Shown here one piece after another: positions 39,523 to 50,173 of a stretch of DNA of 64,000 nt. Position 1 is the stretch's first letter. The number at the start of each line of letters is the position of its first letter. Made by a program: the position numbers and the translations under genes. This DNA comes from Rhizobium sp. TH135 (GTDB taxonomy: Bacteria; Pseudomonadota; Alphaproteobacteria; Rhizobiales; Rhizobiaceae). The notes below the pieces were generated by a model. The model was not told the DNA's origin. It searched no databases and saw only the letters and a list, made by a program, of their open reading frames with translations. Location of the stretch: NCBI RefSeq assembly GCF_002855515.1, contig NZ_PKRP01000005.1, positions 372,001 through 436,000 of the forward strand, given 5' to 3'.

Positions 39523-40182
39523 TTAACGTGTGCCAAAAATCGCCGAACCGACACGTACACTGGTCGCGCCGAAGCCTATGGCCGTCTCGAAATCACCCGA
39601 CATGCCGATCGACAACTTCTCAAGACCGTTTTCGTCGGCAAGCTTTGCCAGCAGTGCGAAATGCGGGCCTGGGTTTTCATCGACTGGCGGGATGCACATC
39701 AGCCCCTCGATCTGCATGCCCAGTTCATCCCGGCAGAGCGCGACGAACGCTGCCACATCGTCGGGCGCAATCCCAGCCTTCTGCGGCTCGAGACCCGTGT
39801 TGACCTGAATGTAGAAGCGAATGCTGCGCGCCTGGCGTTTCACTTCCTCTGCAAGTGCACGCGCGATCTTCTCGCGGTCGACAGTTTCGACGACATCAAA
39901 AAGCGCCACGGCATCGGCAGACTTGTTCGACTGAAGGGGGCCGATGAGATGCAGTTCGATGGCAGGTGTTTCAGCCTTCAAGGCTGGCCATTTGCCCTGC
40001 GCTTCCTGCACCCGGTTTTCACCGAAAACGCGCTGCCCCGCTTCGATCGTCGGAATGATATGCTCGGCATCGAAGGTTTTCGACACAGCAACAAGCGAAA
40101 CCGAATCCGGCTCACGACCTGCTTCTTCCGCTGCCTTCGCGATTTTGTCCCGAACGTCCTGAAGCCGCTCTTCAACTGACAT
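39523..40182 (-). CDS. YggS/PLPBP family PLP-binding protein
   Basis: A 219-residue TIM-barrel PLP carrier involved in vitamin B6 and amino-acid homeostasis; no enzymatic activity is established for the family. The PLP lysine is Lys35 in LVAVSKTFD, with FGENRVQEAQGKW, HLIGPLQSNK, VNTGLEPQKAGI and LSIGMSGDFETAIGFGATSVR. It is upstream of prpE on the same strand by 110 bp and divergent from leuS. Confidence 0.94.
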   Translation of the reverse strand: MSVEERLQDVRDKIAKAAEEAGREPDSVSLVAVSKTFDAEHIIPTIEAGQRVFGENRVQEAQGKWPALKAETPAIELHLIGPLQSNKSADAVALFDVVETVDREKIARALAEEVKRQARSIRFYIQVNTGLEPQKAGIAPDDVAAFVALCRDELGMQIEGLMCIPPVDENPGPHFALLAKLADENGLEKLSIGMSGDFETAIGFGATSVRVGSAIFGTR

Positions 40183-40375
40183 GCCAAACCCTCGTTTTGA
40201 TCTGCTCGATATCTGGCGTCACCAGAACTTTCTGCAAGGGGTTAATCGCAGCCTTGGACGATGGCAAGCGCAGGCGCGGAAAGGCCGCGCGAATGCCTCA
40301 AAAACTTGACGCTTGGCCGGTTTCATGATGAAGGTCGGCCCTCTCTTTTTGATGCTATTCCCGGAAATGCAATCC

Positions 40376-42997
40376 ATGGCTACCGAACGTTACAATCCGC
40401 GCGACGCCGAGCCCCGTTGGCAGGTGAAATGGTCCGAAGACAAGGTCTTCGAGACGGACAATGCTGATCCGCGCGAGAAATACTACGTCCTCGAGATGTT
40501 CCCCTATCCTTCGGGACGCATCCATATGGGCCATGTCCGCAACTACGCGATGGGCGACGTTGTGGCTCGCTACAAGCGTGCCCGCGGCTACAACGTTCTG
40601 CATCCGATGGGCTGGGACGCCTTCGGCATGCCTGCCGAAAATGCGGCGATGAAGAACAAGGTTCATCCCAAGGCCTGGACCTATGAGAACATTGCCACCA
40701 TGCGTGGTCAGCTTAAGTCCATGGGCCTGTCGCTCGACTGGTCGCGTGAATTCGCGACCTGCGACGTCGACTACTACCATCGCCAGCAGCACCTCTTCCT
40801 GGATTTCCTGGAAAAGGGCCTCGTCTATCGCAAGAATTCTAAGGTCAACTGGGACCCCGAGGACATGACCGTGCTCGCCAACGAGCAGGTCATCGACGGT
40901 CGCGGCTGGCGCTCGGGTGCGCTGGTCGAACAGCGCGAACTGACGCAGTGGTTCTTCAAGATCACCGATTTCAGCCAGGACCTGCTCGACGCGCTTGATG
41001 AGCTCGACCAGTGGCCTGAAAAGGTTCGGCTGATGCAGAAGAACTGGATCGGGCGCTCTGAAGGCATGGCTGTGCGTTGGGAAGTGGCGTCCGGCAGCCA
41101 GGCGGGTGAAGTCACTGTTTATACGACCCGTCCTGATACCCTGTTCGGTGCGTCGTTCCTGGCGATCGCCGCCGATCATCCGATGGCGAAGGAAGCTGCA
41201 GCGCGTGACGAAGCCGTTGACGCGTTCTGCCAGGAATGCCGTCATGCCGGCACCTCGCTTGCGGCTCTGGAAACAGCCGAGAAGAAGGGCATCGATACCG
41301 GTATCCGGGTGAAGCACCCGCTCGATCCGAGCTGGGAACTGCCGGTCTACGTCGCCAATTTCGTCCTCATGGAATACGGGACGGGCGCGATCTTTGGCTG
41401 CCCCTCCGGCGACCAGCGCGACCTCGACTTCGCCCGCAAGTATGACTTGCCGGTGGTCCCAGTCGTCATGCCGAAGGATAGCGGCGCGGCGACCTTTGAG
41501 ATCGGCGACACCGCATTTACCGATGACGGCGTGATGATCAACTCGCGCTTCCTGGATGGCTTGTCCACGACGGAAGCCTTTGAGGAAGTGGCCAAGCGCC
41601 TGTCCTCGCAGCAGCTGAACGGCGCGCCGCAGGGCGAGCGCAAGGTCAACTTCCGGCTACGCGACTGGGGCATCTCCCGTCAGCGGTACTGGGGTTGCCC
41701 TATCCCGGTCATTCACTGCGATGATTGCGGCGTCGTGCCGGTCCCGAAGAAGGATCTTCCGGTCCGTCTGCCCGATGACGTCAGCTTCGACAAGCCTGGC
41801 AACCCGCTCGACCGTCATGCCACCTGGCGGCATGTAGCCTGCCCCTGCTGCGGCAAGGATGCCCGTCGCGAGACGGACACCATGGACACCTTCGTCGATT
41901 CCAGCTGGTACTTCGCCCGTTTCACCGCCCCGTGGGAAGACAATCCGACTGATCCGGCGGTCGCCAGTCATTGGCTGCCGGTCGACCAGTATATCGGCGG
42001 CATCGAACACGCGATCCTGCATCTGCTCTATTCGCGCTTCTTTACCCGCGCGATGCGCGAGACAGGTCATGTAGGGCTCAAGGAGCCTTTCAAGGGTCTC
42101 TTCACCCAGGGCATGGTCGTGCATGAGACCTATAGCATCGGCGAAGGCCTCGAGCGCGAATGGGTGGCTCCGGTTGATCTGCGGATCGAAGAAACCGACG
42201 GCGCACGTCGGGCATATCTCCTGACCAATGGTCAGGAAGCCAAGATCGGCTCGATTGAGAAGATGTCGAAGTCGAAGAAAAATGTCGTCGACCCCGATGA
42301 CATCATCGGCTCCTACGGCGCAGATACGGCTCGCTTCTTCGTACTCTCCGACTCGCCGCCGGACCGTGACGTAATCTGGTCCGAAGCCGGCGTCGAGGGC
42401 GCGCACCGCTTCGTACAACGCGTCTGGCGTCTGGTCTCGGAAGCGGCAGACAGACTGAAGTCCGTCTCGCCGAATCCGGCTAAGGAAGGCGAAGCGCTCG
42501 CCGTCTCGCAGATCGCGCACAAGACGCTGAAGGCTGTCCAGGGCGACTTGGACAAGCTCGCCTTCAATAAGGCGATCGCGCGCATCTACGAACTGGTCAA
42601 CGCACTTGCCGCGCCGCTGACCAATGTCGCAGCGGGGCAGGGCGATGCCGCCTATGTCGCAGCTGTGCGCAACGCAGCCGAGATTCTCGTCCAGTTGATT
42701 GCGCCGATGACGCCGCATCTGGCCGAAGAGTGCTGGTCCATCCTCGGCAACGAGGGCCTGATTGCCAAGGCAGCCTGGCCGCAATTCGATGAAGGTCTGG
42801 TCGCCGAAAACGAGATTGTTCTGCCTGTGCAGATCAATGGCAAGAAGCGCGCCGAATTGACAATCGCGCGCGACGCAGACCAGAATGCAGTTCAGGCAGC
42901 CGTACTCGCGCTCGATGCCGTTAAGACCGCGCTCAACGGTCAGGCTCCGAAGAAGATCATCGTCGTCCCGCTAAGGATCGTGAATATTGTCCTCTGA
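40376..42997 (+). CDS. leuS: Leucyl-tRNA synthetase
   Basis: The class I synthetase charges tRNA-Leu. It has 873 residues, with the HIGH motif HMGH at residues 50-53 ([15 protein letters not shown]) and KMSKS at 629-633 ([13 protein letters not shown]). The CP1 editing domain between them contains [19 protein letters not shown] 40376 ([10 protein letters not shown]) matches the family; the frame is open 21 codons upstream. A CTTGAC box at 40305-40310 is a possible -35, but its -10 partner is poor. It is the first gene of leuS-lptE-holA, an order conserved in Alphaproteobacteria. Confidence 0.97.
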   Translation: MATERYNPRDAEPRWQVKWSEDKVFETDNADPREKYYVLEMFPYPSGRIHMGHVRNYAMGDVVARYKRARGYNVLHPMGWDAFGMPAENAAMKNKVHPKAWTYENIATMRGQLKSMGLSLDWSREFATCDVDYYHRQQHLFLDFLEKGLVYRKNSKVNWDPEDMTVLANEQVIDGRGWRSGALVEQRELTQWFFKITDFSQDLLDALDELDQWPEKVRLMQKNWIGRSEGMAVRWEVASGSQAGEVTVYTTRPDTLFGASFLAIAADHPMAKEAAARDEAVDAFCQECRHAGTSLAALETAEKKGIDTGIRVKHPLDPSWELPVYVANFVLMEYGTGAIFGCPSGDQRDLDFARKYDLPVVPVVMPKDSGAATFEIGDTAFTDDGVMINSRFLDGLSTTEAFEEVAKRLSSQQLNGAPQGERKVNFRLRDWGISRQRYWGCPIPVIHCDDCGVVPVPKKDLPVRLPDDVSFDKPGNPLDRHATWRHVACPCCGKDARRETDTMDTFVDSSWYFARFTAPWEDNPTDPAVASHWLPVDQYIGGIEHAILHLLYSRFFTRAMRETGHVGLKEPFKGLFTQGMVVHETYSIGEGLEREWVAPVDLRIEETDGARRAYLLTNGQEAKIGSIEKMSKSKKNVVDPDDIIGSYGADTARFFVLSDSPPDRDVIWSEAGVEGAHRFVQRVWRLVSEAADRLKSVSPNPAKEGEALAVSQIAHKTLKAVQGDLDKLAFNKAIARIYELVNALAAPLTNVAAGQGDAAYVAAVRNAAEILVQLIAPMTPHLAEECWSILGNEGLIAKAAWPQFDEGLVAENEIVLPVQINGKKRAELTIARDADQNAVQAAVLALDAVKTALNGQAPKKIIVVPLRIVNIVL

Positions 42998-43502
42998 ACT
43001 CAAGCCATCCACGGTGCTTCGGCGCTCGCTTCTGATCGGTGCGGCCCTGCTTCTGGCGGGATGCCAGGCACGTCCCTTGTACCAGGACGCCAATGGGGAA
43101 ACCCGTGGCGCTCTGGCCGCAATCTCCTATTCGGAAGCGACCAGCCGCGTCGGGTTGGAGACGCGTAACCGTTTGCTCTTCCTAACCAGCGGCGGCAAGG
43201 AATCGCAGACCCCGGAATACCGCGTCGAGCTGGTCGTCAGCGGCGGTGTTGAAGGTATTCTGCTCGACGAGGCTGCGGACACGCCAAACGCGGGTCGGGC
43301 AGCGGTCGTCGGCACCTATACCTTGAAGCGCATTTCTGACGATACCGTCGTCAAGACGGGCCGCAGAACCGGTGTGGCGCTCTTCGACTATCCGCGTCAG
43401 GAATTCGCCAAGCTCCGTGCTGCGCGAGACGCAGAGACACGGGCCGCCCGTGAACTGGCCGAGTTCATTTACGCCGATCTCGCAATGGCACTTGGTCGCT
43501 GA
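42987..43502 (+). CDS. lptE: LPS-assembly lipoprotein LptE
   Basis: LptE plugs the LptD barrel in the outer membrane and helps insert lipopolysaccharide. The 171-residue precursor has a lipoprotein signal peptide ending LLLAGC, with the lipidated cysteine at position 26. The rest is weakly conserved, as usual for LptE, with [12 protein letters not shown] and [17 protein letters not shown]. The start is a TTG at 42987 with AAGGA 9 bases upstream, overlapping the leuS end by 11 bp; no ATG is available before the signal peptide. Position between leuS and holA supports the call. Confidence 0.88.
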   Translation: MSSELKPSTVLRRSLLIGAALLLAGCQARPLYQDANGETRGALAAISYSEATSRVGLETRNRLLFLTSGGKESQTPEYRVELVVSGGVEGILLDEAADTPNAGRAAVVGTYTLKRISDDTVVKTGRRTGVALFDYPRQEFAKLRAARDAETRAARELAEFIYADLAMALGR

Positions 43503-43511
43503 TCGGCGACC

Positions 43512-44558
43512 ATGGTGGAAGTTAAATCCCACGAGTTTGATGGATTCCTGGCCAAGTCGGCCAGGCACTACAGGTTGGTTGTTGTCTATGGCCCCGACCG
43601 TGGGCTTGTGGCGGAGCGCGCAGCACAGGTGGCTGCAACAACGGGCGTCGATCTAAGCGATGGCTTCGCTTTGATCCGGCTGGACGCATCTGATGTTCAA
43701 TCGGATCCCGGTCGGCTGATCGACGAGGTGAACGCGTTTGGGCTCTTCGGCGGCGAGAAGCTGATATGGGTGCGTGGTGCTGCCAATGAAAAACAGCTGG
43801 TCGATGGGTTGGCGCATCTCGCCGCACATCCGCCGGAAGGAAGTTACCTGCTGATCGAAGCAGGCGACCTCAAGAAGGGCTCGGCCTTGCGCAAAGTTGC
43901 GGAAGGGGAGCGTAGTGTCGCTTGTATCGCCTGTTACCAGGACGATGCGAGAGCCTTGAATGCCTTGATAGACACGGAGCTTGCTGCGGCGAACTTGCGG
44001 ATCACGCCGGCTGCACGCGAACTCTTGCTCGATTCGATCGGCGGCGATCGAATTGCGTCCCGCAACGAGATCCAGAAGCTCCTTCTCTATTGTATGAATG
44101 ACGATCTGATCGACGAAAAGCATGTCTTCGAGATCGTTGGCGACGCCAGCGCCGTCTCGACGGATGAGGTCGTCGATGCCGTGCTATCCGGCGACCCCGA
44201 TGGCTTCCTGCATGCGATTCAAAAGGTCATAGCCTCCAAAACGGCCGTCTTCCTTGTGCTGCAAGGCACGATGAAGCAGGTCCAGTTGCTGGAGACGATG
44301 CGGATCGAGATGGAAGAGCGCCAGCAGCAGCCGGCGCAGGTTCTTCAAACCCTCGGGCGCGGCATCCACTTTAAGCGGAAGCCCATTATCGAGAAAGCGT
44401 TACGGAACTGGAACAGTTCTGATCTGGCCCGTGAAGGGGCACGCCTCAATGCTGCCATTCTGCAGAGCCGGCAGAACGCGGCACTCGAAGACAATCTTGC
44501 CATCCAGACGCTGCTGGCAACGACGTTGCAATCCGCGCGCCGCAATCGCCGCAGCTGA
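43512..44558 (+). CDS. holA: DNA polymerase III subunit delta
   Basis: HolA is the clamp-loader subunit that opens the beta clamp. The 348-residue protein begins MVEVKSHEFDGFL and has YRLVVVYGPDRGLVAERA, a degenerate nucleotide-binding region, then the helical AAA+ lid and C-terminal domain. It follows lptE by 9 bp. Its stop codon directly abuts the stop codon of the convergent parB gene, with no base between them. Confidence 0.92.
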   Translation: MVEVKSHEFDGFLAKSARHYRLVVVYGPDRGLVAERAAQVAATTGVDLSDGFALIRLDASDVQSDPGRLIDEVNAFGLFGGEKLIWVRGAANEKQLVDGLAHLAAHPPEGSYLLIEAGDLKKGSALRKVAEGERSVACIACYQDDARALNALIDTELAAANLRITPAARELLLDSIGGDRIASRNEIQKLLLYCMNDDLIDEKHVFEIVGDASAVSTDEVVDAVLSGDPDGFLHAIQKVIASKTAVFLVLQGTMKQVQLLETMRIEMEERQQQPAQVLQTLGRGIHFKRKPIIEKALRNWNSSDLAREGARLNAAILQSRQNAALEDNLAIQTLLATTLQSARRNRRS

Positions 44559-45440
44559 TTATCGGGCTTCCAGGAGCCTGCAGATCTCTTCGAGTTGGTC
44601 CAGCGTCTTGTAATTGATCTTGAGCTGCCCGCCGCCGCCCTTGTGGTTGATAGAGACAGACAGACCGAGGCAATCCGAAAGGCTACGCTCCAGGGCGATT
44701 GTGTCCGAATCCTTGGATTCACGAACCTCGGCCGGGGCTGGCGCCTGCTGTGCCTTGATATGGTTCTGAGCCAGCTTCTCCGCATCCCGGACGGACATGC
44801 CCTTCTGCGCGATTGTTTTCGCCAGAACGAGCGGATCAGGGGTGGAGACGAGAGCACGTGCGTGTCCTGCAGACAGGCTTCCATCTGCCAACATGTCCCG
44901 GACCGGATCTGGAAGCTTCAGGAGCCGAAGGCTGTTCGCAACGTGACTACGGCTCTTGCCGATGATCTCACCCAGATCATTCTGAGTGTAGCCATGCTCG
45001 GCAATCAGCTGCTCATAGCCGAGCGCTTCTTCGAGAGGATTGAGGTCGGCGCGCTGGACGTTTTCGACAATGGCAAGTTCGAGAGCAGTCCTGTCATCGA
45101 CATCACGCACGATGACGGGGATCTGGACGAGCCCGGCCAGCTGGGCCGCACGCCAACGGCGTTCGCCGGCAATAATCTCGAAGCGGTCAGTTCCGACAGT
45201 GCGAACAACGACAGGCTGCACGATCCCATGCTGGCGAATGGAACCGGCGAGATCCTGCAGCTCGGATTCATCGAAATAACGGCGGGGGTTTCTGGGACTG
45301 CGAGCGACGAACTCGATTGGAACGGTACGATCCGGATTGACGGTCGGCCGCGCTTCGCCGGCGGGAACCGGCTGATCCATTTCACCGATCAACGCTGCCA
45401 GGCCGCGCCCGAGGCGGCGTTTCGATACGTCTTCGCTCAT
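44559..45440 (-). CDS. parB: Chromosome partitioning protein ParB
   Basis: ParB binds parS sites near the origin, loads as a CTP-dependent clamp and guides origin segregation with ParA. The 293-residue protein starts with the RRLGRGLAALIGE peptide that activates ParA ATPase. The CTP-binding region has GERRWRAAQ (residues 92-95 GERR) and VENVQRADLNPLEEA. The HTH reads YTQNDLGEIIGKSRSHVANS, and the C-terminal dimerisation segment ends the protein. ATG 45440 (MSEDVSKRR) has AAGGG upstream; a GTG two codons earlier is less likely. It lies 21 bp after parA, and four parS sites lie within 20 kb. Confidence 0.96.
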   Translation of the reverse strand: MSEDVSKRRLGRGLAALIGEMDQPVPAGEARPTVNPDRTVPIEFVARSPRNPRRYFDESELQDLAGSIRQHGIVQPVVVRTVGTDRFEIIAGERRWRAAQLAGLVQIPVIVRDVDDRTALELAIVENVQRADLNPLEEALGYEQLIAEHGYTQNDLGEIIGKSRSHVANSLRLLKLPDPVRDMLADGSLSAGHARALVSTPDPLVLAKTIAQKGMSVRDAEKLAQNHIKAQQAPAPAEVRESKDSDTIALERSLSDCLGLSVSINHKGGGGQLKINYKTLDQLEEICRLLEAR

Positions 45441-45461
45441 ACTCACACCCTTGTACGAAGA

Positions 45462-46256
45462 TTACGCGGCTTTTCGCTGCCGCTCGCGCTGGATGACCTC
45501 GGAAGCCAACTGCAGGTATGCCTGGCTGCCGGCGCATTTCAGATCATAAAGGATAGCCGGCTTACCATAAGACGGAGCTTCGGATACCCGAACATTGCGG
45601 GGGATCAAGGTCGTGTAGACCTTCTCACCGAGATGCTCGCGGACGTCGCTTACCACCTGCTGAGCTAGGTTGTTGCGGGAATCGAACATCGTCAGCACGA
45701 TACCCTGGATATCCAGGGTAGGATTGACCGTCTGCCGGACCTGATTGATCGTATCGAGCAGCTGGCTCAGACCTTCCAGCGCGAAGAACTCACACTGTAA
45801 AGGCACCAGCACGGAATGGGCTGCAGCCATGGCATTCATCGTCAACAGATTGAACGACGGCGGGCAATCGAGAAGAACGTAGCTGTAGGCACGCGCATCA
45901 TCGAGATTGAGCGACTTGCGGAGGCGAAACACGCGATCGGACTGCTGTGAAATTTCCATCTCGAAGCCGAGAAGATCCATCGTAGAAGGCACGATCGACA
46001 GGTTGGGCACAGCCGTATCCAAGACTGCGTCTGAAATCGAATGCGTGCCGATCAGCACATCATAGGAGGACAAATGGCGATCACGGCGGTCGATTCCGAG
46101 ACCAGTACTCGCATTACCCTGGGGGTCGAGATCAACTATGAGCACGCGCTCGCCGATGGCGGCCAGCGCGGTTGCCAGATTAATGGCCGTCGTGGTCTTC
46201 CCCACGCCGCCCTTTTGATTGGCAATGGTAATGATACGGTTTTTCTCGAGATTCAT
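45462..46256 (-). CDS. parA: Chromosome partitioning ATPase ParA
   Basis: ParA forms an ATP-bound gradient that draws the ParB-parS complex to the new pole. The 264-residue length fits chromosomal (type Ia-like, no HTH) ParA. The deviant Walker A KGGVGKTT is at residues 15-22, with VLIVDLDPQGNASTGLGI and YVLLDCPPSFNLLTMNA as Walker A' and B. It follows rsmG by 15 bp in the order mnmE-mnmG-rsmG-parA-parB, which is conserved across many bacteria near the origin. Confidence 0.97.
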   Translation of the reverse strand: MNLEKNRIITIANQKGGVGKTTTAINLATALAAIGERVLIVDLDPQGNASTGLGIDRRDRHLSSYDVLIGTHSISDAVLDTAVPNLSIVPSTMDLLGFEMEISQQSDRVFRLRKSLNLDDARAYSYVLLDCPPSFNLLTMNAMAAAHSVLVPLQCEFFALEGLSQLLDTINQVRQTVNPTLDIQGIVLTMFDSRNNLAQQVVSDVREHLGEKVYTTLIPRNVRVSEAPSYGKPAILYDLKCAGSQAYLQLASEVIQRERQRKAA

Positions 46257-46271
46257 TTGGCACCCGAAGCG

Positions 46272-46901
46272 TTAAACCCTGCGCGTCAGGGAGGCGATCT
46301 CTAGGATAACGGAATCTGCCTCGACCACGCTTTGATGTTTTATCAGATCAAAGTCCCAGCGACCACGCGCTTTATCGATTTCAGCCTGATAATCCCTGCC
46401 TTTATGAAAAACCAGGCGAAGATCGGGATTGGTTTCAGCCCAGGGCATGACATAACCGAACAAGGCATCCAAATCGGCAAGTGCTCTGGCGGAAATGTAA
46501 TCCGGGGCAGTGAGCAACTTGACCGCTTCTTCGATCCTCACAGGATGGACTTTGCCACGACCGCCCGTCTCGGTGAGGGCCATGCGCAGGAAGCTGCACT
46601 TCTTGTTGTTGCTCTCAACGAGATCAATCCAGGCGTCCTGGCTTTCTGCAAGAGTGATGGCTGTAATGATGCCAGGGAAGCCGCCACCGCTACCAATATC
46701 GATCCAGCGGCCGGGTTGGGGCACAATGTTTCGAATCTGCAACGAGTCGACGATATGGCGCGCCCAAACCTGTTCAATTGTCGACGGGGCGATTAGATTT
46801 ATGCGTGCAGCCCATTTCAGGAACAGGTCTGCAAATCGCTCGAGGCGTGCCTGCGTTTCACGTGAAACATCGATTCCATAATCTCGAACTAAAGATTTCA
46901 T
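46272..46901 (-). CDS. rsmG: 16S rRNA m7G527 methyltransferase RsmG
   Basis: RsmG methylates N7 of G527 in 16S rRNA; its loss gives low-level streptomycin resistance. The 209-residue protein has [20 protein letters not shown], the SAM loop [13 protein letters not shown] and [14 protein letters not shown]. The start at ATG 46901 is separated from the mnmG stop codon by a single base. The N-terminal residues DVSRET (near residues 12-17) are encoded by a perfect parS site. Confidence 0.95.
   Translation of the reverse strand: MKSLVRDYGIDVSRETQARLERFADLFLKWAARINLIAPSTIEQVWARHIVDSLQIRNIVPQPGRWIDIGSGGGFPGIITAITLAESQDAWIDLVESNNKKCSFLRMALTETGGRGKVHPVRIEEAVKLLTAPDYISARALADLDALFGYVMPWAETNPDLRLVFHKGRDYQAEIDKARGRWDFDLIKHQSVVEADSVILEIASLTRRV
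46855..46868. promoter_or_regulatory. parS: parS site 1 (perfect), inside rsmG
   Basis: GTTTCACGTGAAAC matches the 14-bp core of the bacterial parS consensus without mismatch, flanked by C and A. It lies in the start-proximal part of rsmG, about 0.6 kb before parA. As a palindrome in coding sequence it is read as Ser-Arg-Glu-Thr. Confidence 0.93.
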
Positions 46902-46902
46902 T

Positions 46903-48774
46903 TTACGAAGCCATTCGACCAATCGAGTTTTTGCGCAGGTGAGCAACCAACAGAGCTACCGCGGCGGGAGTCATGCCTTCGATACGACTAGCCTGCGCCA
47001 CATTCGCTGGACGAAGCGCTGATAGCTTTGCCTTCAACTCGTTCGACAGGCCAGGCAACGCTTCGTAGCTGAACTCATCCGGAATCTGGCGCTCCTCTTC
47101 AGCACGCAATCCAGCAACGTCCGCAGACTGCCGTTCCAGATATACATGGTAGAGACAATCAATCTCTACTGCGGTCGCGATATAAGCATCCTCGCTGGAG
47201 AGCTCTGGCCAGACACGGACGACGTCCGCCCAAGTGATATCCGGATAGGAGAGGATCTCTCGCGCTGAACGACGGCGCCCGTCTTGATTGACACTCACGC
47301 CGACGGCAGACATATCATTTGGCGAAGCTGTGAGTGAGCCCAATCTGTCATAGAGACCAATACGTTGCTCTTGATAACGAGCGAACTTGGTCGCCCTATC
47401 GGAGCCAACACAGCCGACAGCAAGGCCCAACGGGGTCAGGCGCATGTCAGCATTGTCGGCGCGAAGCGAGAGCCGATATTCCGCCCGGGAGGTGAACATG
47501 CGGTAGGGCTCAGCGACCCCCCGCGATGTCAGGTCGTCAATCATCACACCGATGTAGGAATCCGTGCGGCTGAACTTGACCCCTGGTTCGTTGGCAGCAA
47601 ACCGTGCCGCATTGATGCCGGCGACCAGGCCCTGTGCACCGGCCTCTTCATAACCAGTCGTGCCGTTGATCTGCCCGGCAAGGAACAGACCGCTCGCACC
47701 CTTTACAGCAAGGCTGAGGTCAAGCTGCTGCGGATCTACATAGTCATATTCAATTGCGTAGCCAGGCTGCAAAATCCGCACGTTCTCCAGACCGGGAATA
47801 GACCGGATGAAAAGCTCCTGGACATCCTCGGGTAACGACGTGGATATCCCATTGGGATAGATCGTATCGTCGTCGAGGCCTTCCGGCTCGAGGAAGATCT
47901 GATGACCGTCCCGATCGCCGAAACGGTTGATCTTGTCTTCGATCGACGGGCAATAGCGCGGCCCCACACCCTCGATCTGACCAGAATACATGGCAGACCG
48001 GTGGATATTCTGCCGAATGATTTCATGGGTTTCGGCAGTCGTACGCGTGATACCGCACGCGATCTGAGGCGTGGTGATGGACGCCGTCATGAACGAGAAC
48101 GGCACGGGATCAGGATCAGCCTCCTGAAGCTCCAGTCCTTCCCAGCGGATCGTAGTTCGATCGAGACGTGCTGGCGTACCCGTCTTCAGACGACCCAGTT
48201 TCAGGCCCAGGTCGGCTAGATCATGGCTCAAACCCAGGGCAGGTGCCTCACCAACCCGTCCAGCGGGAATTTTCCGATCACCAATATGAATGAGCCCGTT
48301 CAAGAAGGTACCCGTGGTCAAGACCACTGCCGAAGCTCGCAGGTGCCGTCCGTCATGGAGCACAACGCCATTTATTTCGGATGAGTCACGAATGAGGGCG
48401 GTCACACCCCCTTCGAGAACTTCAAGATTTTCGGTTTCCTGGATCAAACGCTGAACCGCAAGTCGATAAAGCTTACGATCTGCCTGTGTGCGAGGTCCCC
48501 AAACGGCAGGGCCTTTTTTCTTGTTCAACATGCGGAACTGAATTCCGCCCTCATCGGCTGCGCGACCCATAAGACCGTCGAGTGCGTCGATCTCGCGAAC
48601 AAGATGGCCTTTGCCGAGGCCGCCGATTGCCGGATTGCAGGACATTACGCCAATTGTATCGGAGCGGTGGGTAACCAGAGCGGTTTTTGCTCCCATACGA
48701 GCAGCTGCCGCCGCAGCTTCCGTACCGGCATGGCCTCCACCGACAACGATTACATCGAAATCTCTCTGAGACAT
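46903..48774 (-). CDS. mnmG: tRNA uridine 5-carboxymethylaminomethyl modification enzyme MnmG
   Basis: With MnmE, this FAD enzyme makes the cmnm5 group on the wobble uridine of several tRNAs. The 623-residue protein begins with the FAD-binding [21 protein letters not shown] and has [34 protein letters not shown] and [22 protein letters not shown] 48774 (MSQRDFDV) is the family start. An upstream in-frame stretch would include parS site 2 and is not used. It follows mnmE by 25 bp. Confidence 0.97.
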   Translation of the reverse strand: MSQRDFDVIVVGGGHAGTEAAAAAARMGAKTALVTHRSDTIGVMSCNPAIGGLGKGHLVREIDALDGLMGRAADEGGIQFRMLNKKKGPAVWGPRTQADRKLYRLAVQRLIQETENLEVLEGGVTALIRDSSEINGVVLHDGRHLRASAVVLTTGTFLNGLIHIGDRKIPAGRVGEAPALGLSHDLADLGLKLGRLKTGTPARLDRTTIRWEGLELQEADPDPVPFSFMTASITTPQIACGITRTTAETHEIIRQNIHRSAMYSGQIEGVGPRYCPSIEDKINRFGDRDGHQIFLEPEGLDDDTIYPNGISTSLPEDVQELFIRSIPGLENVRILQPGYAIEYDYVDPQQLDLSLAVKGASGLFLAGQINGTTGYEEAGAQGLVAGINAARFAANEPGVKFSRTDSYIGVMIDDLTSRGVAEPYRMFTSRAEYRLSLRADNADMRLTPLGLAVGCVGSDRATKFARYQEQRIGLYDRLGSLTASPNDMSAVGVSVNQDGRRRSAREILSYPDITWADVVRVWPELSSEDAYIATAVEIDCLYHVYLERQSADVAGLRAEEERQIPDEFSYEALPGLSNELKAKLSALRPANVAQASRIEGMTPAAVALLVAHLRKNSIGRMAS

Positions 48775-48787
48775 GTGCAGTAAGCCT

Positions 48788-48801
48788 GTTTCACGTGAAT
48801 C
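48788..48801. promoter_or_regulatory. parS: parS site 2, at the mnmE/mnmG junction
   Basis: GTTTCACGTGAATC differs from the parS core at one position. It overlaps the mnmE stop codon (48800-48802) and lies 14 bp before the mnmG start codon. Confidence 0.85.
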
Positions 48802-50122
48802 ACTTCCCGACACAGAATTCGGAGAAGATTTTGCCCAAAAGCGTTTCGGTATCGATTCGACCAGTCACACGCGCCAGCTCCACTGAAGCTAGCCGTAGAT
48901 CCTCAGCTCGCAGCTCGAGGGGATTTGACACCCCGTCCAGAGCCGACTGCAAATGTTGAGATGCAGAGCGAAGGCGCTCTGCATGCCTCATACGGCTCGG
49001 AATTGCAAGGCTGCCGACATTGGTACTGCTTCGCACTGCCTGCAGGAGAAGCGCTCTCAACTCATTGAGACCCGCCCCAGTGGACGAGGAAACCAAGATG
49101 TCGATACGGAGTGAAGGATCGACATCCGCTTCGACGAGATCAAGTTTCGAGCCCACCCGCAGCCCGGCGTACTCACTAGGGCCGATGTCGCCAAGCGCGC
49201 TGAGATCTATAACGTTGAGGACAAGATCGGCATCGTTGATCGTCTTGACTGCGCGACGTATGCCTTCCCGCTCGATAACATCATCGGTATCTCTCAAGCC
49301 GGCGGTATCGAACAGCTCGAATTTGTAGCCGTCAATGTCTAGCTCGCATCGGACAACGTCTCTTGTCGTCCCGGCGATGGGGGTCACAATCGCGACATCC
49401 CTTTGCGCCAACGCGTTCATCAGGCTCGACTTGCCCGCATTGGGTTTGCCGGCGAGCGCCACCCTGAAGCCATCACGCAGGATCTCACCGGCGCGCAGAT
49501 TGGAGAGAGCGCCGTCTACCTCGCCCTTGAGCCTGGCAATTTCACCCCAGATGCGGTCCGACACGGAGCCGGGAATATCGCCTTCATCGCTGAAATCCAG
49601 CTCTGCCTCGAGCATGGAGCGGGCAAATACGAGCTTTTCACGCCAGCCTTCGTAAACGCTGGACAATTGACCGCTCGCCTGTTCGGCTGCCAGACGCCGT
49701 TGCATCTCGGTATCTGCTGCCAGTAGGTCCGCCAGACCCTCGACTTCCACGAGATCCATCTTGCCATTCTCGAAGGCTCGCCGCGAGAACTCGCCTGCTT
49801 CAGCCAACCTGGCACCGTTGAATCCGGCTAAGGAAGTCAGAACAGCGGTCACGACTGCCCGCCCTCCATGGAGATGTAGTTCTGCGCAATCCTCCCCGGT
49901 GAACGAGTTGGGCCCATGGAAGACAAGTACCAGCCCACGATCGAGAAACATGCCATCGGGCATGCGGATCGTGCGGAGGGCAGCTACACGCGGGGCAGGG
50001 AGATCGCCAGCGAGGCTTTGTACCATCGTGAAAGCGGCCGGTCCGCTGATCCTCAGAACAGCAACACCGGCCGGCAAAGCACCAGAAGCCAAAGCAAAAA
50101 TCGTGTCAGAGTGCGTGGTCAC
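48800..50122 (-). CDS. mnmE: tRNA modification GTPase MnmE
   Basis: MnmE is the GTPase partner of MnmG. The 440-residue protein has the N-terminal tetrahydrofolate-binding domain ([35 protein letters not shown]), a helical domain, the G domain with [19 protein letters not shown] and DTAGLRDTD, and the C-terminal FCVGK, matching the C-x-G-K end. The G4 motif reads SKLD where NKxD is usual. I take GTG 50122 (VTTHSDTIF); the frame continues to a TTG at 50173 next to the rho stop codon, but that extension is not seen in the family. Confidence 0.94.
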   Translation of the reverse strand: MTTHSDTIFALASGALPAGVAVLRISGPAAFTMVQSLAGDLPAPRVAALRTIRMPDGMFLDRGLVLVFHGPNSFTGEDCAELHLHGGRAVVTAVLTSLAGFNGARLAEAGEFSRRAFENGKMDLVEVEGLADLLAADTEMQRRLAAEQASGQLSSVYEGWREKLVFARSMLEAELDFSDEGDIPGSVSDRIWGEIARLKGEVDGALSNLRAGEILRDGFRVALAGKPNAGKSSLMNALAQRDVAIVTPIAGTTRDVVRCELDIDGYKFELFDTAGLRDTDDVIEREGIRRAVKTINDADLVLNVIDLSALGDIGPSEYAGLRVGSKLDLVEADVDPSLRIDILVSSSTGAGLNELRALLLQAVRSSTNVGSLAIPSRMRHAERLRSASQHLQSALDGVSNPLELRAEDLRLASVELARVTGRIDTETLLGKIFSEFCVGK

Positions 50123-50173
50123 GGAACAACCTAATCCGCTGAACGAAACCGACCGACTATTGCCGGTCGACAA

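Noticed and set aside
50122..50173. TTG 50173 as the mnmE start, adding 17 residues
   Set aside because: The added residues are not seen in MnmE, and GTG 50122 gives the normal N-terminus.
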